Part shown: positions 25,294 to 33,851 of the stretch, piece by piece | How the letters are laid out: each line of letters starts with the position of its first letter | Numbering within the stretch: the first letter of the stretch is position 1 | From: JAPYTY01 sp036338435 | Lineage (GTDB): Bacteria > Acidobacteriota > UBA6911 > RPQK01 > JADFOI01 | Reading direction: 5' to 3' | Length of the DNA: 64,000 nt | NCBI GenBank assembly: GCA_036338435.1 | Contig: JAYZCG010000051.1 | Location: 1 to 64,000, forward strand | Translations under genes and position numbers: made by a program | The notes under the pieces: generated by a model | The model's input: only the letters and a program-made list of their open reading frames with translations | The model's database searches: none | What the model was told of the DNA's origin: nothing

Positions 25294-26193
25294 TTAGGGG
25301 CTCGAGCACAACACAACCTTGGGACGAAGCCGATTGGGGGGGCTTCCTTCTCCGATAGCTATTAACTTCCGTTTGTGAAAAAGTCGACACAACCCCTCGA
25401 TATTGCTATCACCACACAAAATTTCACTTCCATGTCCTATTTTAGACGCCTCAACTGCATCCAACTCAACTTGAGGCAATTCAGGTAGGAGGCGTTCCAT
25501 TGAATAGAAAGCTTCTTCCCAGTGATTCTCAATTTTCTCAACCGGTAAAGCATCGTTCAAGCCGAAACTGCCTGATCGAATACGCCTTAAATTGTAAAGG
25601 AAGGCACCGCAACCTAGCTTCTGACCAATGTCATGGGCTAGAGCTCGAACGTAGGTCCCCGAAGAACAATGAACTCGAATGTGCCAGCTCGCCAATGTTT
25701 GCTTGAGTAGTTCTAGACTGAAGACTGAGACCGTTCTGAAAGGGCGCTCTACAATACGATTCTGGCGGGCCAACTTGTAGAGCTTTTTGCCATCAACTTT
25801 GACAGCTGAAAACATGGGAGGTTGCTGCTGAATCTCACCTACAAACTGGGAAATGACTGATTGTGCTTGTTGAGTAGAAATTTCAGGAATGGAATGTTTA
25901 GTCAGCATTTGTCCTTCCCTGTCAAACGTGTCAGTAGTTTCACCAAGCCTTAGTTCGGCCTCATATTCCTTGTCGTCAGTTTGTAAGAACTGGGCTAGTC
26001 GTGTCGCTCGCCCTACCACAAGGGGCAACACACCGGTAGCCAGTGGGTCAAGAGTTCCAGTATGGCCCACCTTGGTGTTAAAAAATTTGCGGGCCTGTCT
26101 AACAATATCCTGGGAAGTCGGCCCACAGGGTTTATCTGTAACCAAGACGCCGCAAGGACGTTCGCTAGACAAGGAGTTTTTCCAATTCCCCAA
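25294..26193 (-). CDS. truB: tRNA pseudouridine(55) synthase
   Basis: TruB makes pseudouridine 55 in the T-loop of tRNAs. Visible are GVLVTDKPCGPTS (motif I), VGHTGTLDPLATGVLP with catalytic Asp49, and the later SGTYVRALAHDIG and AFLYNLRRIRSGSF segments. A C-terminal PUA-like part follows. The length of 299 residues is normal. The start overlaps the nrnA stop by 29 bases, so translation is probably coupled. Confidence 0.95.
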   Translation of the reverse strand: MGNWKNSLSSERPCGVLVTDKPCGPTSQDIVRQARKFFNTKVGHTGTLDPLATGVLPLVVGRATRLAQFLQTDDKEYEAELRLGETTDTFDREGQMLTKHSIPEISTQQAQSVISQFVGEIQQQPPMFSAVKVDGKKLYKLARQNRIVERPFRTVSVFSLELLKQTLASWHIRVHCSSGTYVRALAHDIGQKLGCGAFLYNLRRIRSGSFGLNDALPVEKIENHWEEAFYSMERLLPELPQVELDAVEASKIGHGSEILCGDSNIEGLCRLFHKRKLIAIGEGSPPNRLRPKVVLCSSP

Positions 26194-27154
26194 TCACCCT
26201 ATCTTTAACCTCTGCTAAATTCCCGTCTATAGAAAATCCAGCCGCATTTTTGTGGCCGCCGCCGCCGAAAAATCGAGCGGCTGCGCTCACATCATGAACG
26301 CCCCTGGACCTAAGGCTCACCCGGAAAAAACCAGCTTCCTCTTGACGAAAAAAGACCGCCATCTCCACACCGCCAACAGAAAGGGGGTAGTTTGCTAGGC
26401 CTTCGACATCGGTGGCAGAGGCTCCAGTTGTATCAAGCGTCTCATGGGTAAGGACAATAGAAGCAATCTTTTCTGAAGGATGAATATCCAAAGTATTAAG
26501 TAATTTTCCCAAAAGTCTAATCTTTTCGGGAGGTTCATTCATGTGAATAGATTGGGCAATAGCGGAAGGACTGACGCCTAAGCGTACTAAATCCGCCACG
26601 ATAGAAAAGGTCCCAGCAGAGGTATTAGAGTATTGAAATGAACCGGTATCGGTGAAGATGGCCACATAAAGATTAGTAGCAATTGCCTTTGTAATAGAGA
26701 CATTGATGCCTAAAAGTAGATAGTAGACCATTTCGCCCACGGCGGCAGCAGAGGAATCCACCCAATTTAAGTTCCCAAAACTGCCCGTATTGAGATGATG
26801 ATCAATGTTGACGACAAAGTACTGATCTAGACCATCAATCCCTGGGCGTTTTAAGTCGTTGCACTCCAGAATCAGTAGGCCATCATAAATTCCTTCAACC
26901 CGGCTGGTCACCTGTATTTTGTCAATAGCCGGCAAAGCAACAAGGGAACGTGGATGAGGGTCTGCGCCAACAACATCTACCGTTTTGCCCAGACTCTCTA
27001 GTCCTAATGCCAGAGCTAGGGCAGAGCCGATGGAATCCCCGTCAGGACGGGCGTGTGAAGTAATCACAAATCGATTGTGTTCCGTAAGAAAGCGGATAAT
27101 ATCTTTGAAAGCCTTAGAATCTGGCCATTCAATCGTGTTCAAGGATCTCAACAT
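26165..27154 (-). CDS. nrnA: DHH/DHHA1 phosphoesterase, bifunctional oligoribonuclease/pAp phosphatase (NrnA)
   Basis: The DHH domain shows THARPDGDSIGSALAL, a lone aspartate in the LILECND strand and NIDHHLNTG, which hold the manganese ions. The DHHA1 domain ends with the substrate-binding GGGHKNAAGF. NrnA proteins degrade 2-5 nt RNA and dephosphorylate 3'-phosphoadenosine 5'-phosphate. The gene overlaps DUF503 upstream (26 bases) and truB downstream (29 bases), a common order in Firmicutes and Acidobacteria next to infB. Confidence 0.93.
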   Translation of the reverse strand: MLRSLNTIEWPDSKAFKDIIRFLTEHNRFVITSHARPDGDSIGSALALALGLESLGKTVDVVGADPHPRSLVALPAIDKIQVTSRVEGIYDGLLILECNDLKRPGIDGLDQYFVVNIDHHLNTGSFGNLNWVDSSAAAVGEMVYYLLLGINVSITKAIATNLYVAIFTDTGSFQYSNTSAGTFSIVADLVRLGVSPSAIAQSIHMNEPPEKIRLLGKLLNTLDIHPSEKIASIVLTHETLDTTGASATDVEGLANYPLSVGGVEMAVFFRQEEAGFFRVSLRSRGVHDVSAAARFFGGGGHKNAAGFSIDGNLAEVKDRVIGELEKLLV

Positions 27155-27419
27155 CGTACCTCGCTAAATCACTCCCAAGAATCCGCTCACTCTCTTTAAT
27201 AAACTGCATCGACACCCGTTCCAGCACCCTTCTATCGGATCCGATCGAAACAGCCCCAATTCGGGCCACCTGCCAGACATCCTGGCAATCAATTTCAGAG
27301 ATGGAAAAATTAAAACGGGAGCGCAAACGATCTATCGTCTTACGAAGTACGTTGCGTTTCTCTTTCAGAGAGTGGCTGTAAGGAAGATGAATATCTAATG
27401 AACAAAATATAATAGGCAT
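27129..27419 (-). CDS. DUF503 family protein (YlxP-like)
   Basis: This 96-residue protein has the family pattern LDIHLPYSHSLKEKRNVLRKTIDRLRSRFNFS-then-SEIDCQDVWQVARIGAVSIGSD. DUF503/YlxP genes sit next to infB and rbfA in many bacteria and are thought to act in ribosome or RNA metabolism, but the molecular role is not settled. It is separated from infB by an unusual 405-base gap and overlaps nrnA by 26 bases. Confidence 0.9.
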   Translation of the reverse strand: MPIIFCSLDIHLPYSHSLKEKRNVLRKTIDRLRSRFNFSISEIDCQDVWQVARIGAVSIGSDRRVLERVSMQFIKESERILGSDLARYDVEILEHD

Positions 27420-27567
27420 GTCCGACGAGTGTAACCTGTTTGGCCAAACACAGTCTAATCAATCCGCGTTCAAAAGTTACCAGGAACGTCTAGTTGTATG
27501 TCCCCCGAAAAACACTCTCCGGGCATTGGACAAACCTTTCCCTAGTTCTTTAGAATCACCTTTTGCC

Positions 27568-27675
27568 ATGAAAGCTGTATGTGTCCATGAAACCGGTGAC
27601 CCAGAAGTACTACTTTTCGGGACAATACCAACTCCAGAACCAAACGATGGGGAAGATACTATTGATCCCATGTAG
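27568..27675 (+). pseudogene. N-terminal fragment of a quinone oxidoreductase/zinc-type alcohol dehydrogenase gene
   Basis: In the gap between DUF503 and infB, on the opposite strand, an ATG opens MKAVCVHETGDPEVLLFGTIPTPEP written here in parts: MKAVCVHETGDPEVLLFG, then TIPTPEP. This is the standard N-terminus of NADPH:quinone reductases ('MKAVxxHxxGxPEVLxxxxxPxPxP'). The frame stops after 36 codons, where 'GEVLVKV' should follow. Downstream frames contain short coding-like pieces but no barrel or Rossmann motif. A decayed or truncated copy is the simplest reading. The gap (27420-27824) holds nothing else I can name. Confidence 0.55.
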
Positions 27676-27824
27676 GAGCAATTTGAATCAAAAGATCGCA
27701 CCGGGAGGCTTTGGCCGAACGCCTTGAGTTGCTAATCCAAAACTTGAAGCTCGGAATTTCCCACTCTATCTGGATTTAGAATTCTTATAAATATAACGAA
27801 AGATATCGATCTTAAATTGATCTT

Positions 27825-30290
27825 TTACAGTTCCGGAATGACTTCTTCCCGGTCATAGACTTGAACAACATCCCCAACTTTAACGTCGTTAAAGTTGGCA
27901 ATAGAGAGTCCGCATTCATATCCTCCCTTAACCTCATTGACGTCTTCCTTAAAGCGGCGCAACGAATCTATCTCGCCTTCATAGACAACCACGTTATCTC
28001 TTAAAAGTCGGACATAAGCCTTGCGCCGGACCAACCCATCTTGGACATAGCCCCCAGCAATGGTTCCAAATTTCGGTACACGGAAGGTGTCACGAACCTC
28101 AAATCGACCTACATCCTTTTCTTTGATGGTCGGCTCCAGGAGTCCAACCATTGCCTGCTTGATCTCCTCAGTTGCATCGTAGATGACGGTATAAAGTCTC
28201 ATGTCTACTTGTTCATGTTCTATTAGATCCTGTGCAGTGCGTTCTGGACGTATGTTGAATCCCACCACGATAGCATCAGACGCGCTCGCCAAAAGTACGT
28301 CCGATTCTGAGATAGCCCCAACGCCGCTATGAATGACTTTAACGCAAACCTTGTCAGTGCTCAGTTTTTCCAAAGTCTCAACTAACACCTCAACGGAACC
28401 CTGTGCGTCTGCCTTTAGTATCATTCGGAGTTCTTTGAGCTCTCCGCTCTCCATTTGGGCGTAGAGATCATCCAAGCTAACCTTTGATCCCTGTGTTAAA
28501 CCCTTTTCCTTGAGTTCCTGTTGTCGGTATTCTCCAATCTCACGTGCCCGAGTGGCGTCATCTACCACTTGCATGGTATCTCCAGCCTGTGGGATGCTCT
28601 GGAATCCTAGGATTTCAACTGCGCTGGTACAAATTGATTCTGTGACCGCATTGCCTCGGTCATCAAACATAGCCCGGACTTTCCCATAGGCCGCACCAGC
28701 AATAAACGAATGACCAACCCTGAGCATTCCACTTCGCACTAGGACAGTTGCTACCACGCCACGCCCTTTATCTAATCTTGCCTCCAAAACAATACCCGAA
28801 GCGAGTCGACTAGGATTTGCCTTGAGCTCCAAGATCTCCGCTGTTAGGAGTATCATCTCTAACAGAGAATCAAGATTTGTTTTCTCCTTCGCAGAGACTT
28901 CCACCATCACTGTATCACCGCCCCAATCTTCGGCTATCAGGCCAAGGTCGGACAGTTCCTGCTTAACACGCTGAGGCTGAGCCTCGGTTTTGTCAGTCTT
29001 GTTGATCGCGACCACCATGGGAACTCCAGCAGCTTGAGCATGATCGATCGCCTCCTTGGTCTGCGGCATAACTCCATCATCAGCTGCTACCACCAATACC
29101 ACAATATCTGTAACCTGAGCTCCACGCGCTCTCATCCGAGTAAATGCCTCGTGTCCTGGAGTATCAATAAAAACGATCTTCTGATCATTAGCCTCCACAT
29201 GGTATGCCCCGATATGCTGGGTTATCCCTCCTGCCTCTCCTGAAGCTACGCGAGTTTCCCGGATAGCATCCAGCAACGACGTCTTGCCATGATCTACGTG
29301 ACCCATTACCGTCACAACTGGTTCCCGCTCCTTCAGATCCTCAGCGGCCTCATCAGCCTCCTCCTCCACTACAGTAGCTTGTTCAAAAGATACAAGATTG
29401 GCAATTACTCCGTGGGCCTCACAGACTTTATCGACAATCGTTCTGTCAAGAGTCTGGTTAACGGTGACCATTAGCCCGTAGTCTAAAAGTTGCTTTATTA
29501 TTTCATTGCTTTTAATCTGCAGCTTGTCAGCTAATTCCTTGACAGTCACCCTTTCAGCGAAAATCATCTCACGAATTTCAAGCTCCTCAGTGTCTTCTTC
29601 AACTTCCGCGACAGGACTTTCCTCTACTTTGGAGACTTCTTCAACAACTTCATCTTCTTGCCCCACTTCTTCAGACATTTCAACAGTTTCTTTTGGTGCC
29701 TCGGCGGAGATTTCCGACTCTTCAGGTTCTTTGGGTGCAACCGGGGGCTTAGGTTGAAACTTTTTCTCTGCTTCCTGGATAGTGGTCAACTTATCCAATT
29801 CTGCTTGAGTGGACCCCACCATGGCCTTTTCCAGGGCCTCACTTGAGATCTGAGCTTCCACCTTTTTGATGATTGGTTCATCCTCGATAGTGACAGACAC
29901 TTTGAGGGGAGCCTCTTCTTCGGGGAGTTCGACCTTGCGGTAACTGGCTTTTCCCTTGCGGGGTTTCATCGAGTCCATCAACGGGGTAGGTATTTTTTCA
30001 TCCGCACCCTTGACTACCTCATCACTACGTCTGCCCAACTGCTTTATACTCTTTCGAGCTTTGGGAACGGCAGGTTTCTTCTTCCCTTGCTTATCCCTGA
30101 CCTTTTCTTCTTCCTGATGCTCCAGATCAACTATCAACTGAAGTCGACGGCGTATACGATCGGCGATATCTTGATCTACCAAAGTATCGGCAGCTGGCAC
30201 CCACACTCCGACCTTCTTAAGCTCAGATATAACCACTGTATTCTTTATTTCAAACTCTGAAGCTAGTTCGCTTACTTTGACCTGTTGCAT
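27825..30290 (-). CDS. infB: Translation initiation factor IF-2
   Basis: The protein has an IF2_N module at residues 1-50, a long charged linker rich in Glu, Lys and Pro (about 60-240), and a second IF2_N module at 246-295. The GTPase domain then shows GHVDHGKTS (330-338), DTPGHEAF and NKTDK. Beta-barrel domains II and IV and the fMet-tRNA-binding C-terminus follow. The total of 821 residues is normal. It recruits initiator tRNA to the 30S subunit. It lies 117 bases after nusA in the rimP-nusA-infB operon. Confidence 0.97.
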   Translation of the reverse strand: MQQVKVSELASEFEIKNTVVISELKKVGVWVPAADTLVDQDIADRIRRRLQLIVDLEHQEEEKVRDKQGKKKPAVPKARKSIKQLGRRSDEVVKGADEKIPTPLMDSMKPRKGKASYRKVELPEEEAPLKVSVTIEDEPIIKKVEAQISSEALEKAMVGSTQAELDKLTTIQEAEKKFQPKPPVAPKEPEESEISAEAPKETVEMSEEVGQEDEVVEEVSKVEESPVAEVEEDTEELEIREMIFAERVTVKELADKLQIKSNEIIKQLLDYGLMVTVNQTLDRTIVDKVCEAHGVIANLVSFEQATVVEEEADEAAEDLKEREPVVTVMGHVDHGKTSLLDAIRETRVASGEAGGITQHIGAYHVEANDQKIVFIDTPGHEAFTRMRARGAQVTDIVVLVVAADDGVMPQTKEAIDHAQAAGVPMVVAINKTDKTEAQPQRVKQELSDLGLIAEDWGGDTVMVEVSAKEKTNLDSLLEMILLTAEILELKANPSRLASGIVLEARLDKGRGVVATVLVRSGMLRVGHSFIAGAAYGKVRAMFDDRGNAVTESICTSAVEILGFQSIPQAGDTMQVVDDATRAREIGEYRQQELKEKGLTQGSKVSLDDLYAQMESGELKELRMILKADAQGSVEVLVETLEKLSTDKVCVKVIHSGVGAISESDVLLASASDAIVVGFNIRPERTAQDLIEHEQVDMRLYTVIYDATEEIKQAMVGLLEPTIKEKDVGRFEVRDTFRVPKFGTIAGGYVQDGLVRRKAYVRLLRDNVVVYEGEIDSLRRFKEDVNEVKGGYECGLSIANFNDVKVGDVVQVYDREEVIPEL

Positions 30291-30407
30291 TGCTCCTTCT
30301 CAGTAACCCTTTCTAGATTAGGGCCCCTTTCTTGCTATCAAATCGCATTTCGATTGATCCGGAAATGAGTCTTGCCCTCATGAGACGATTCCTATGTAGC
30401 GATATCT

Positions 30408-31718
30408 TCATTCCGTATCAACAATCACAGGAGACTCCTCAGGCAGCAGAGACTGGTCTGCTGTTTTTGCCGCTTCGATCAGTTTTGCTGCCGTCTTTGC
30501 CCCGAGTCCAGGAATAGCGGAAACCGATTCCACCGACTGAGCAGCTAACTCTTGCACGGACTTTATTCCCGCCTCACTCAGTTTCAGCACCGTCTTTTCC
30601 CCAACGCCCTCAAGAATAGAAAAAGGGCTTGGAGTCCCCGAAGGAGCTGATGTAATACGATCCATCTGACTCAAAATTTCCTGCTTCTTCTCGGTGGCAC
30701 TCTTGATGTTGATTTCCCAACCTAACAACTTCGATGCTAGACGGACATTTTGGCCCTTTCTCCCGATGGCCAGAGAAAGTTGATCTTCAGCAACAATGAC
30801 TTCTAAGATTTTTCCCTCTAGATCGACGATTAGAATATTTGAAATCCTCGCCGGATTTAATGCATTGGTGGTGTACTCAATAATGTCGTCTGAATACTGA
30901 ATGATATCGATTTTTTCACCACGTAACTCTCTAATAACAGCATTGATCCGACTTCCTTTCATTCCGACACAAGCCCCTACCGGATCCACAGCCTTATCAG
31001 TGCTAGACACGGCCACTTTAGCCCGTTCACCGCCCTCTCGCACCGCATTCTTGATCACAACCGTATCATCGTAAACCTCGGGGATCTCCATCTCGAATAG
31101 CCGTACCAGCAGACTAGGATCAGCCCTAGAAACAACAATTTGAGGGCCCTTCGATAACCGGTGAACCTTTATGATAACGGCCCGAACGCGGTCTCCCTGT
31201 TTGTACTGTTCGTTTTGACACTGTTCCGAGTAAGGAAGTACGGCTTCAGTTCGGCCGATGTCCAAAATAATATCCCTGCCTTCAGTTCGCCGTACAATGG
31301 CATTGACCAACTGGCCTATTTGCTCAGAAAACTCCCCGAAAATAATTTCGCGCTCAGCTTCCCGTACCTTCTGGAATATCACCTGCTTAGCCGTTTGGGC
31401 AGCAATTCGCCCGAGAGCTGCGGTTGGCTTGGGAAGCTCGATATGATCGTCCACTTCAAAGGTATCATCCACTTCGAGGGCTTCTTCAAGCGCCATTTCT
31501 ATCAAAGGATCAGACACCTCTTCTACAACCTTTTTCACAGCAAATACATCTATCATCCCTGTTTCGGAATCGTATCGGGCGCGCAAATCCTCCTCAGTCC
31601 TGAAATATCTCTTAGCTGCTGCAACCATCGCATCTTCCACAGCCTCATATACAATCTGAGGATCGATGCCCTTCTCTCTACTGATTTGCTCAATAGTCTG
31701 GGTTAATAGATTTGTCAT
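30408..31718 (-). CDS. nusA: Transcription termination/antitermination factor NusA
   Basis: The order is an N-terminal RNA polymerase-binding domain (1-125), an S1 domain (about 130-200), and two KH domains (about 225-345, with GACVGMKGSRI and LAIGRKGQNVRLASKL). A C-terminal helix-hairpin-helix region (about 365-430, ILEGVGEKTVLKL and IPGLGAKTAAKL) completes the protein. NusA controls pausing, termination and antitermination. Its own operon carries a terminator in the leader, so autoregulation is plausible. Confidence 0.96.
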   Translation of the reverse strand: MTNLLTQTIEQISREKGIDPQIVYEAVEDAMVAAAKRYFRTEEDLRARYDSETGMIDVFAVKKVVEEVSDPLIEMALEEALEVDDTFEVDDHIELPKPTAALGRIAAQTAKQVIFQKVREAEREIIFGEFSEQIGQLVNAIVRRTEGRDIILDIGRTEAVLPYSEQCQNEQYKQGDRVRAVIIKVHRLSKGPQIVVSRADPSLLVRLFEMEIPEVYDDTVVIKNAVREGGERAKVAVSSTDKAVDPVGACVGMKGSRINAVIRELRGEKIDIIQYSDDIIEYTTNALNPARISNILIVDLEGKILEVIVAEDQLSLAIGRKGQNVRLASKLLGWEINIKSATEKKQEILSQMDRITSAPSGTPSPFSILEGVGEKTVLKLSEAGIKSVQELAAQSVESVSAIPGLGAKTAAKLIEAAKTADQSLLPEESPVIVDTE

Positions 31719-31745
31719 ATTCGCGAACCTTAATTCTTCTACCCC

Positions 31746-32198
31746 TTAAGGTTGATAAGCGAGATTTGCCTTTCTTATTTTCTCGAATGGAATGTGACAC
31801 ATCTCATCTTCGAGTTCTAAGATTAAAACGCCTTGCGAGAAGCTTCGAATAAACCCCTTAAATTTCTTCCGATCATCAATTCTCTCAGTTGTGAGCAATT
31901 GGATCTCCTCACCTACAAAACGCTGATAGTCAACCTCTTTAAAAAGAGGCCTTTCGATACCGGGAGAGGAGACCTCCAACATATACCTCGAGTCGATCAT
32001 GTCTTCCCTATCTAAATGATCCCCAATTTGCCTGCTGGCCCTCTCACAATCCTGATGGGTTATCCCCCCCGGCTTGTCTATGTAGACTCTCAAAACCGCT
32101 GGAGATGGCTCAGAATGGTACTCAACATGTACAAATTCTAGGCCCTCCTCCTTTACCGCACGCTCAAGAGAGACCTCCAGGCGCCCTTCTAAATTCAT
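31746..32198 (-). CDS. rimP: Ribosome maturation factor RimP
   Basis: RimP assists 30S subunit assembly. The N-terminal half has FVHVEYHSEP...LRVYIDKPGGITHQDCERASRQI, and SRYMLEVSSPGIERPLF is the family signature. The C-terminal SH3-like barrel follows. The start is set at the ATG at 32198, preceded by AGGGGGTGG. A GTG at 32267 would read through the leader hairpin and adds residues without family likeness. It is first in the operon with nusA (27-base gap) and infB. Confidence 0.94.
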   Translation of the reverse strand: MNLEGRLEVSLERAVKEEGLEFVHVEYHSEPSPAVLRVYIDKPGGITHQDCERASRQIGDHLDREDMIDSRYMLEVSSPGIERPLFKEVDYQRFVGEEIQLLTTERIDDRKKFKGFIRSFSQGVLILELEDEMCHIPFEKIRKANLAYQP

Positions 32199-32218
32199 AT
32201 AATCCACCCCCTGAAACC

Positions 32219-32244
32219 AAAAAAGTGGGCTGTGAGCCCACTTT
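32219..32244 (-). terminator. Intrinsic terminator/attenuator in the rimP-nusA-infB leader
   Basis: Read on the minus strand, AAAGTGGGCT-CAC-AGCCCACTTT forms a perfect 10-bp stem with a 3-base loop and runs into six T's. It ends about 20 bases before the rimP ATG and begins about 20 bases after the expected start of transcription. No promoter can fit between it and rimP, so operon transcripts must pass through it. Confidence 0.75.
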
Positions 32245-32271
32245 CTGAAACAGCGGCTTGTTGTCACACCA

Positions 32272-32300
32272 AGTATATGCGATAGCTAGACTTAATACAA
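32272..32300 (-). promoter_or_regulatory. Sigma-70 promoter of the rimP-nusA-infB operon
   Basis: On the minus strand TTGTAT (32300-32295) and TATACT (32277-32272) are separated by exactly 17 bases. Transcription should start near 32265, leaving a 67-base leader that contains the terminator hairpin. Confidence 0.65.
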
Positions 32301-32438
32301 CCGTGGGACTTCCAATACGGGAAACATGCAAGCCATCTGGCGGTGACTATTAAGCCCGTCGATAGAAGGTTTTCCGAGGCTGTGAGGCTCTACCATTTTC
32401 AGGGTTATGTGCGACTCGCTGGCCTAGCCAGAGAATGC

Positions 32439-33812
32439 TCATTCTAAAACCAGTATAACTTGCCCCATTCCCTCCAACTCGTGCTGAAAACTATTCCAAG
32501 GTCCAGCTAGCACCAAAACAAACTCCTCTAAAGACACATATTGCTGGACAGCCTCTTTAAATATCTCAAAAGTTACACGATCAAGATGGGGGCCATAGGA
32601 ACTAATAAAATTGACGCCCACGTTGAAGAGGTTCGTTTCTAGGAGTTGATAAAGTCTGGAAACGGGATTCTGCAGCGAATCGACCAGATCTAGATAAGCT
32701 AATCGTTTAGCCTCCTCGAGCTGAGATACATCAACGCGGCCATTCATCAACTCCGTTACTAGGTTTTCGAACTCCCGATAATAGTTCAATAGCTGCGCAG
32801 GAGGACCCTGAATGCTTAGTTCCAAATACCCTGGCATGCGCCGCGTCTCAACCTTAGCCACAATATGGCTCTGTTCACTTTGTGCAATCTTATCTGACCA
32901 TGAAGGAAAGGATAAAATGAGATATTGTTCTAAAATCTTCAGGGCGTAATAATCAACGGAATCACGGCTCCCTCCCAGCTTTCCCAATCGTAAAATTCCA
33001 TGCGGAGACGACCCCTCCAACAAATATATTTGTCGACCACCAGATGAGATAGATTTCCGGAAAGTAAAAGGCAAAGGATCCTTCCTAACCCAACTTCCCC
33101 AATGACGACTCAAATCTCTGAATATATGGGAACGCTCTCCGGTATAGTAAAGGGCAAGTTGAGCCTGGTTGGGCACGAAAAGTTTGCGATGGTGAATCCT
33201 AACATCCCTAAGAGTTAAATTTCTGATGGTTCCGGGAGTGCCCTTAATGGGACGTCCGTATGGATTTTCTTTAAATAATTTAGCTGTAAAGAGTTGTTGG
33301 GTGCGAATATCCATGCGTTCGGCTTCTACTTCAACTTCTTCTTCCAACTGAAGGTTGAGTCGATCGAATGTCTCCTCGGTAAAATCCGGATGGATAACCA
33401 TTTCGGCTAATAGCCCTAAAGCATCCACCAGATGCCGCCTCGACACCTCCCCAGACAAGTAAATCGCGTCCCACTTCACATTGAAATCCAGGTGAATATC
33501 GAGTCGGCTCATCTCCTCTTGGATTTTCATTCCATTACGACTTTGTAATTCCTCAAGTATCATCCAGGTAGTAATATGACTCAGCCCCTCCTTGTCTACC
33601 GGATCGAAGGCGGCGCCATTTTTAATCATCAAAACAAAAGGGACCCGTTCCTCGCCACCTGGAAGCAAGAGAATCTGCATCCCATTTAGAAGAGATTGAT
33701 TATAAAATTCAGGAACAGGGATGAGATCATAGTTTGCAGCCCCGGTTGTGTTTGTCGATATAATCGACATGGCAAGAAATAAAAATACCAAGAATGAAAT
33801 CCGTAATGACAT
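32439..33812 (-). CDS. Secreted M16-family peptidase homologue lacking the zinc motif
   Basis: A signal peptide (residues 1-25) is followed by an insulinase/M16 fold: LLNGMQILLLPGGEERVPFVLMIKNGAAFDPVDKEGLSH, a middle EENPYGRPIKGTPGTIRNLT-like segment, and a second domain. At the HxxEH site it reads His79-Ile-Thr-Thr-Trp83, so the glutamate and second histidine are missing. It is presumably catalytically dead, like the non-catalytic chains of heterodimeric M16 enzymes. It diverges from the active M16 gene with only 39 bases between start codons, suggesting shared control. It may be a periplasmic partner or a substrate-binding subunit. Confidence 0.8.
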   Translation of the reverse strand: MSLRISFLVFLFLAMSIISTNTTGAANYDLIPVPEFYNQSLLNGMQILLLPGGEERVPFVLMIKNGAAFDPVDKEGLSHITTWMILEELQSRNGMKIQEEMSRLDIHLDFNVKWDAIYLSGEVSRRHLVDALGLLAEMVIHPDFTEETFDRLNLQLEEEVEVEAERMDIRTQQLFTAKLFKENPYGRPIKGTPGTIRNLTLRDVRIHHRKLFVPNQAQLALYYTGERSHIFRDLSRHWGSWVRKDPLPFTFRKSISSGGRQIYLLEGSSPHGILRLGKLGGSRDSVDYYALKILEQYLILSFPSWSDKIAQSEQSHIVAKVETRRMPGYLELSIQGPPAQLLNYYREFENLVTELMNGRVDVSQLEEAKRLAYLDLVDSLQNPVSRLYQLLETNLFNVGVNFISSYGPHLDRVTFEIFKEAVQQYVSLEEFVLVLAGPWNSFQHELEGMGQVILVLE

Positions 33813-33851
33813 TTGCGGTCATTCTAGTGTAAGGAACGAGAGCCATCAAAT

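Noticed and set aside
29506..29757. Serine/threonine-rich plus-strand frame opposite infB
   Set aside because: It is the antisense of the Glu/Lys/Pro-rich IF-2 linker; low-complexity antisense frames of this kind are expected.
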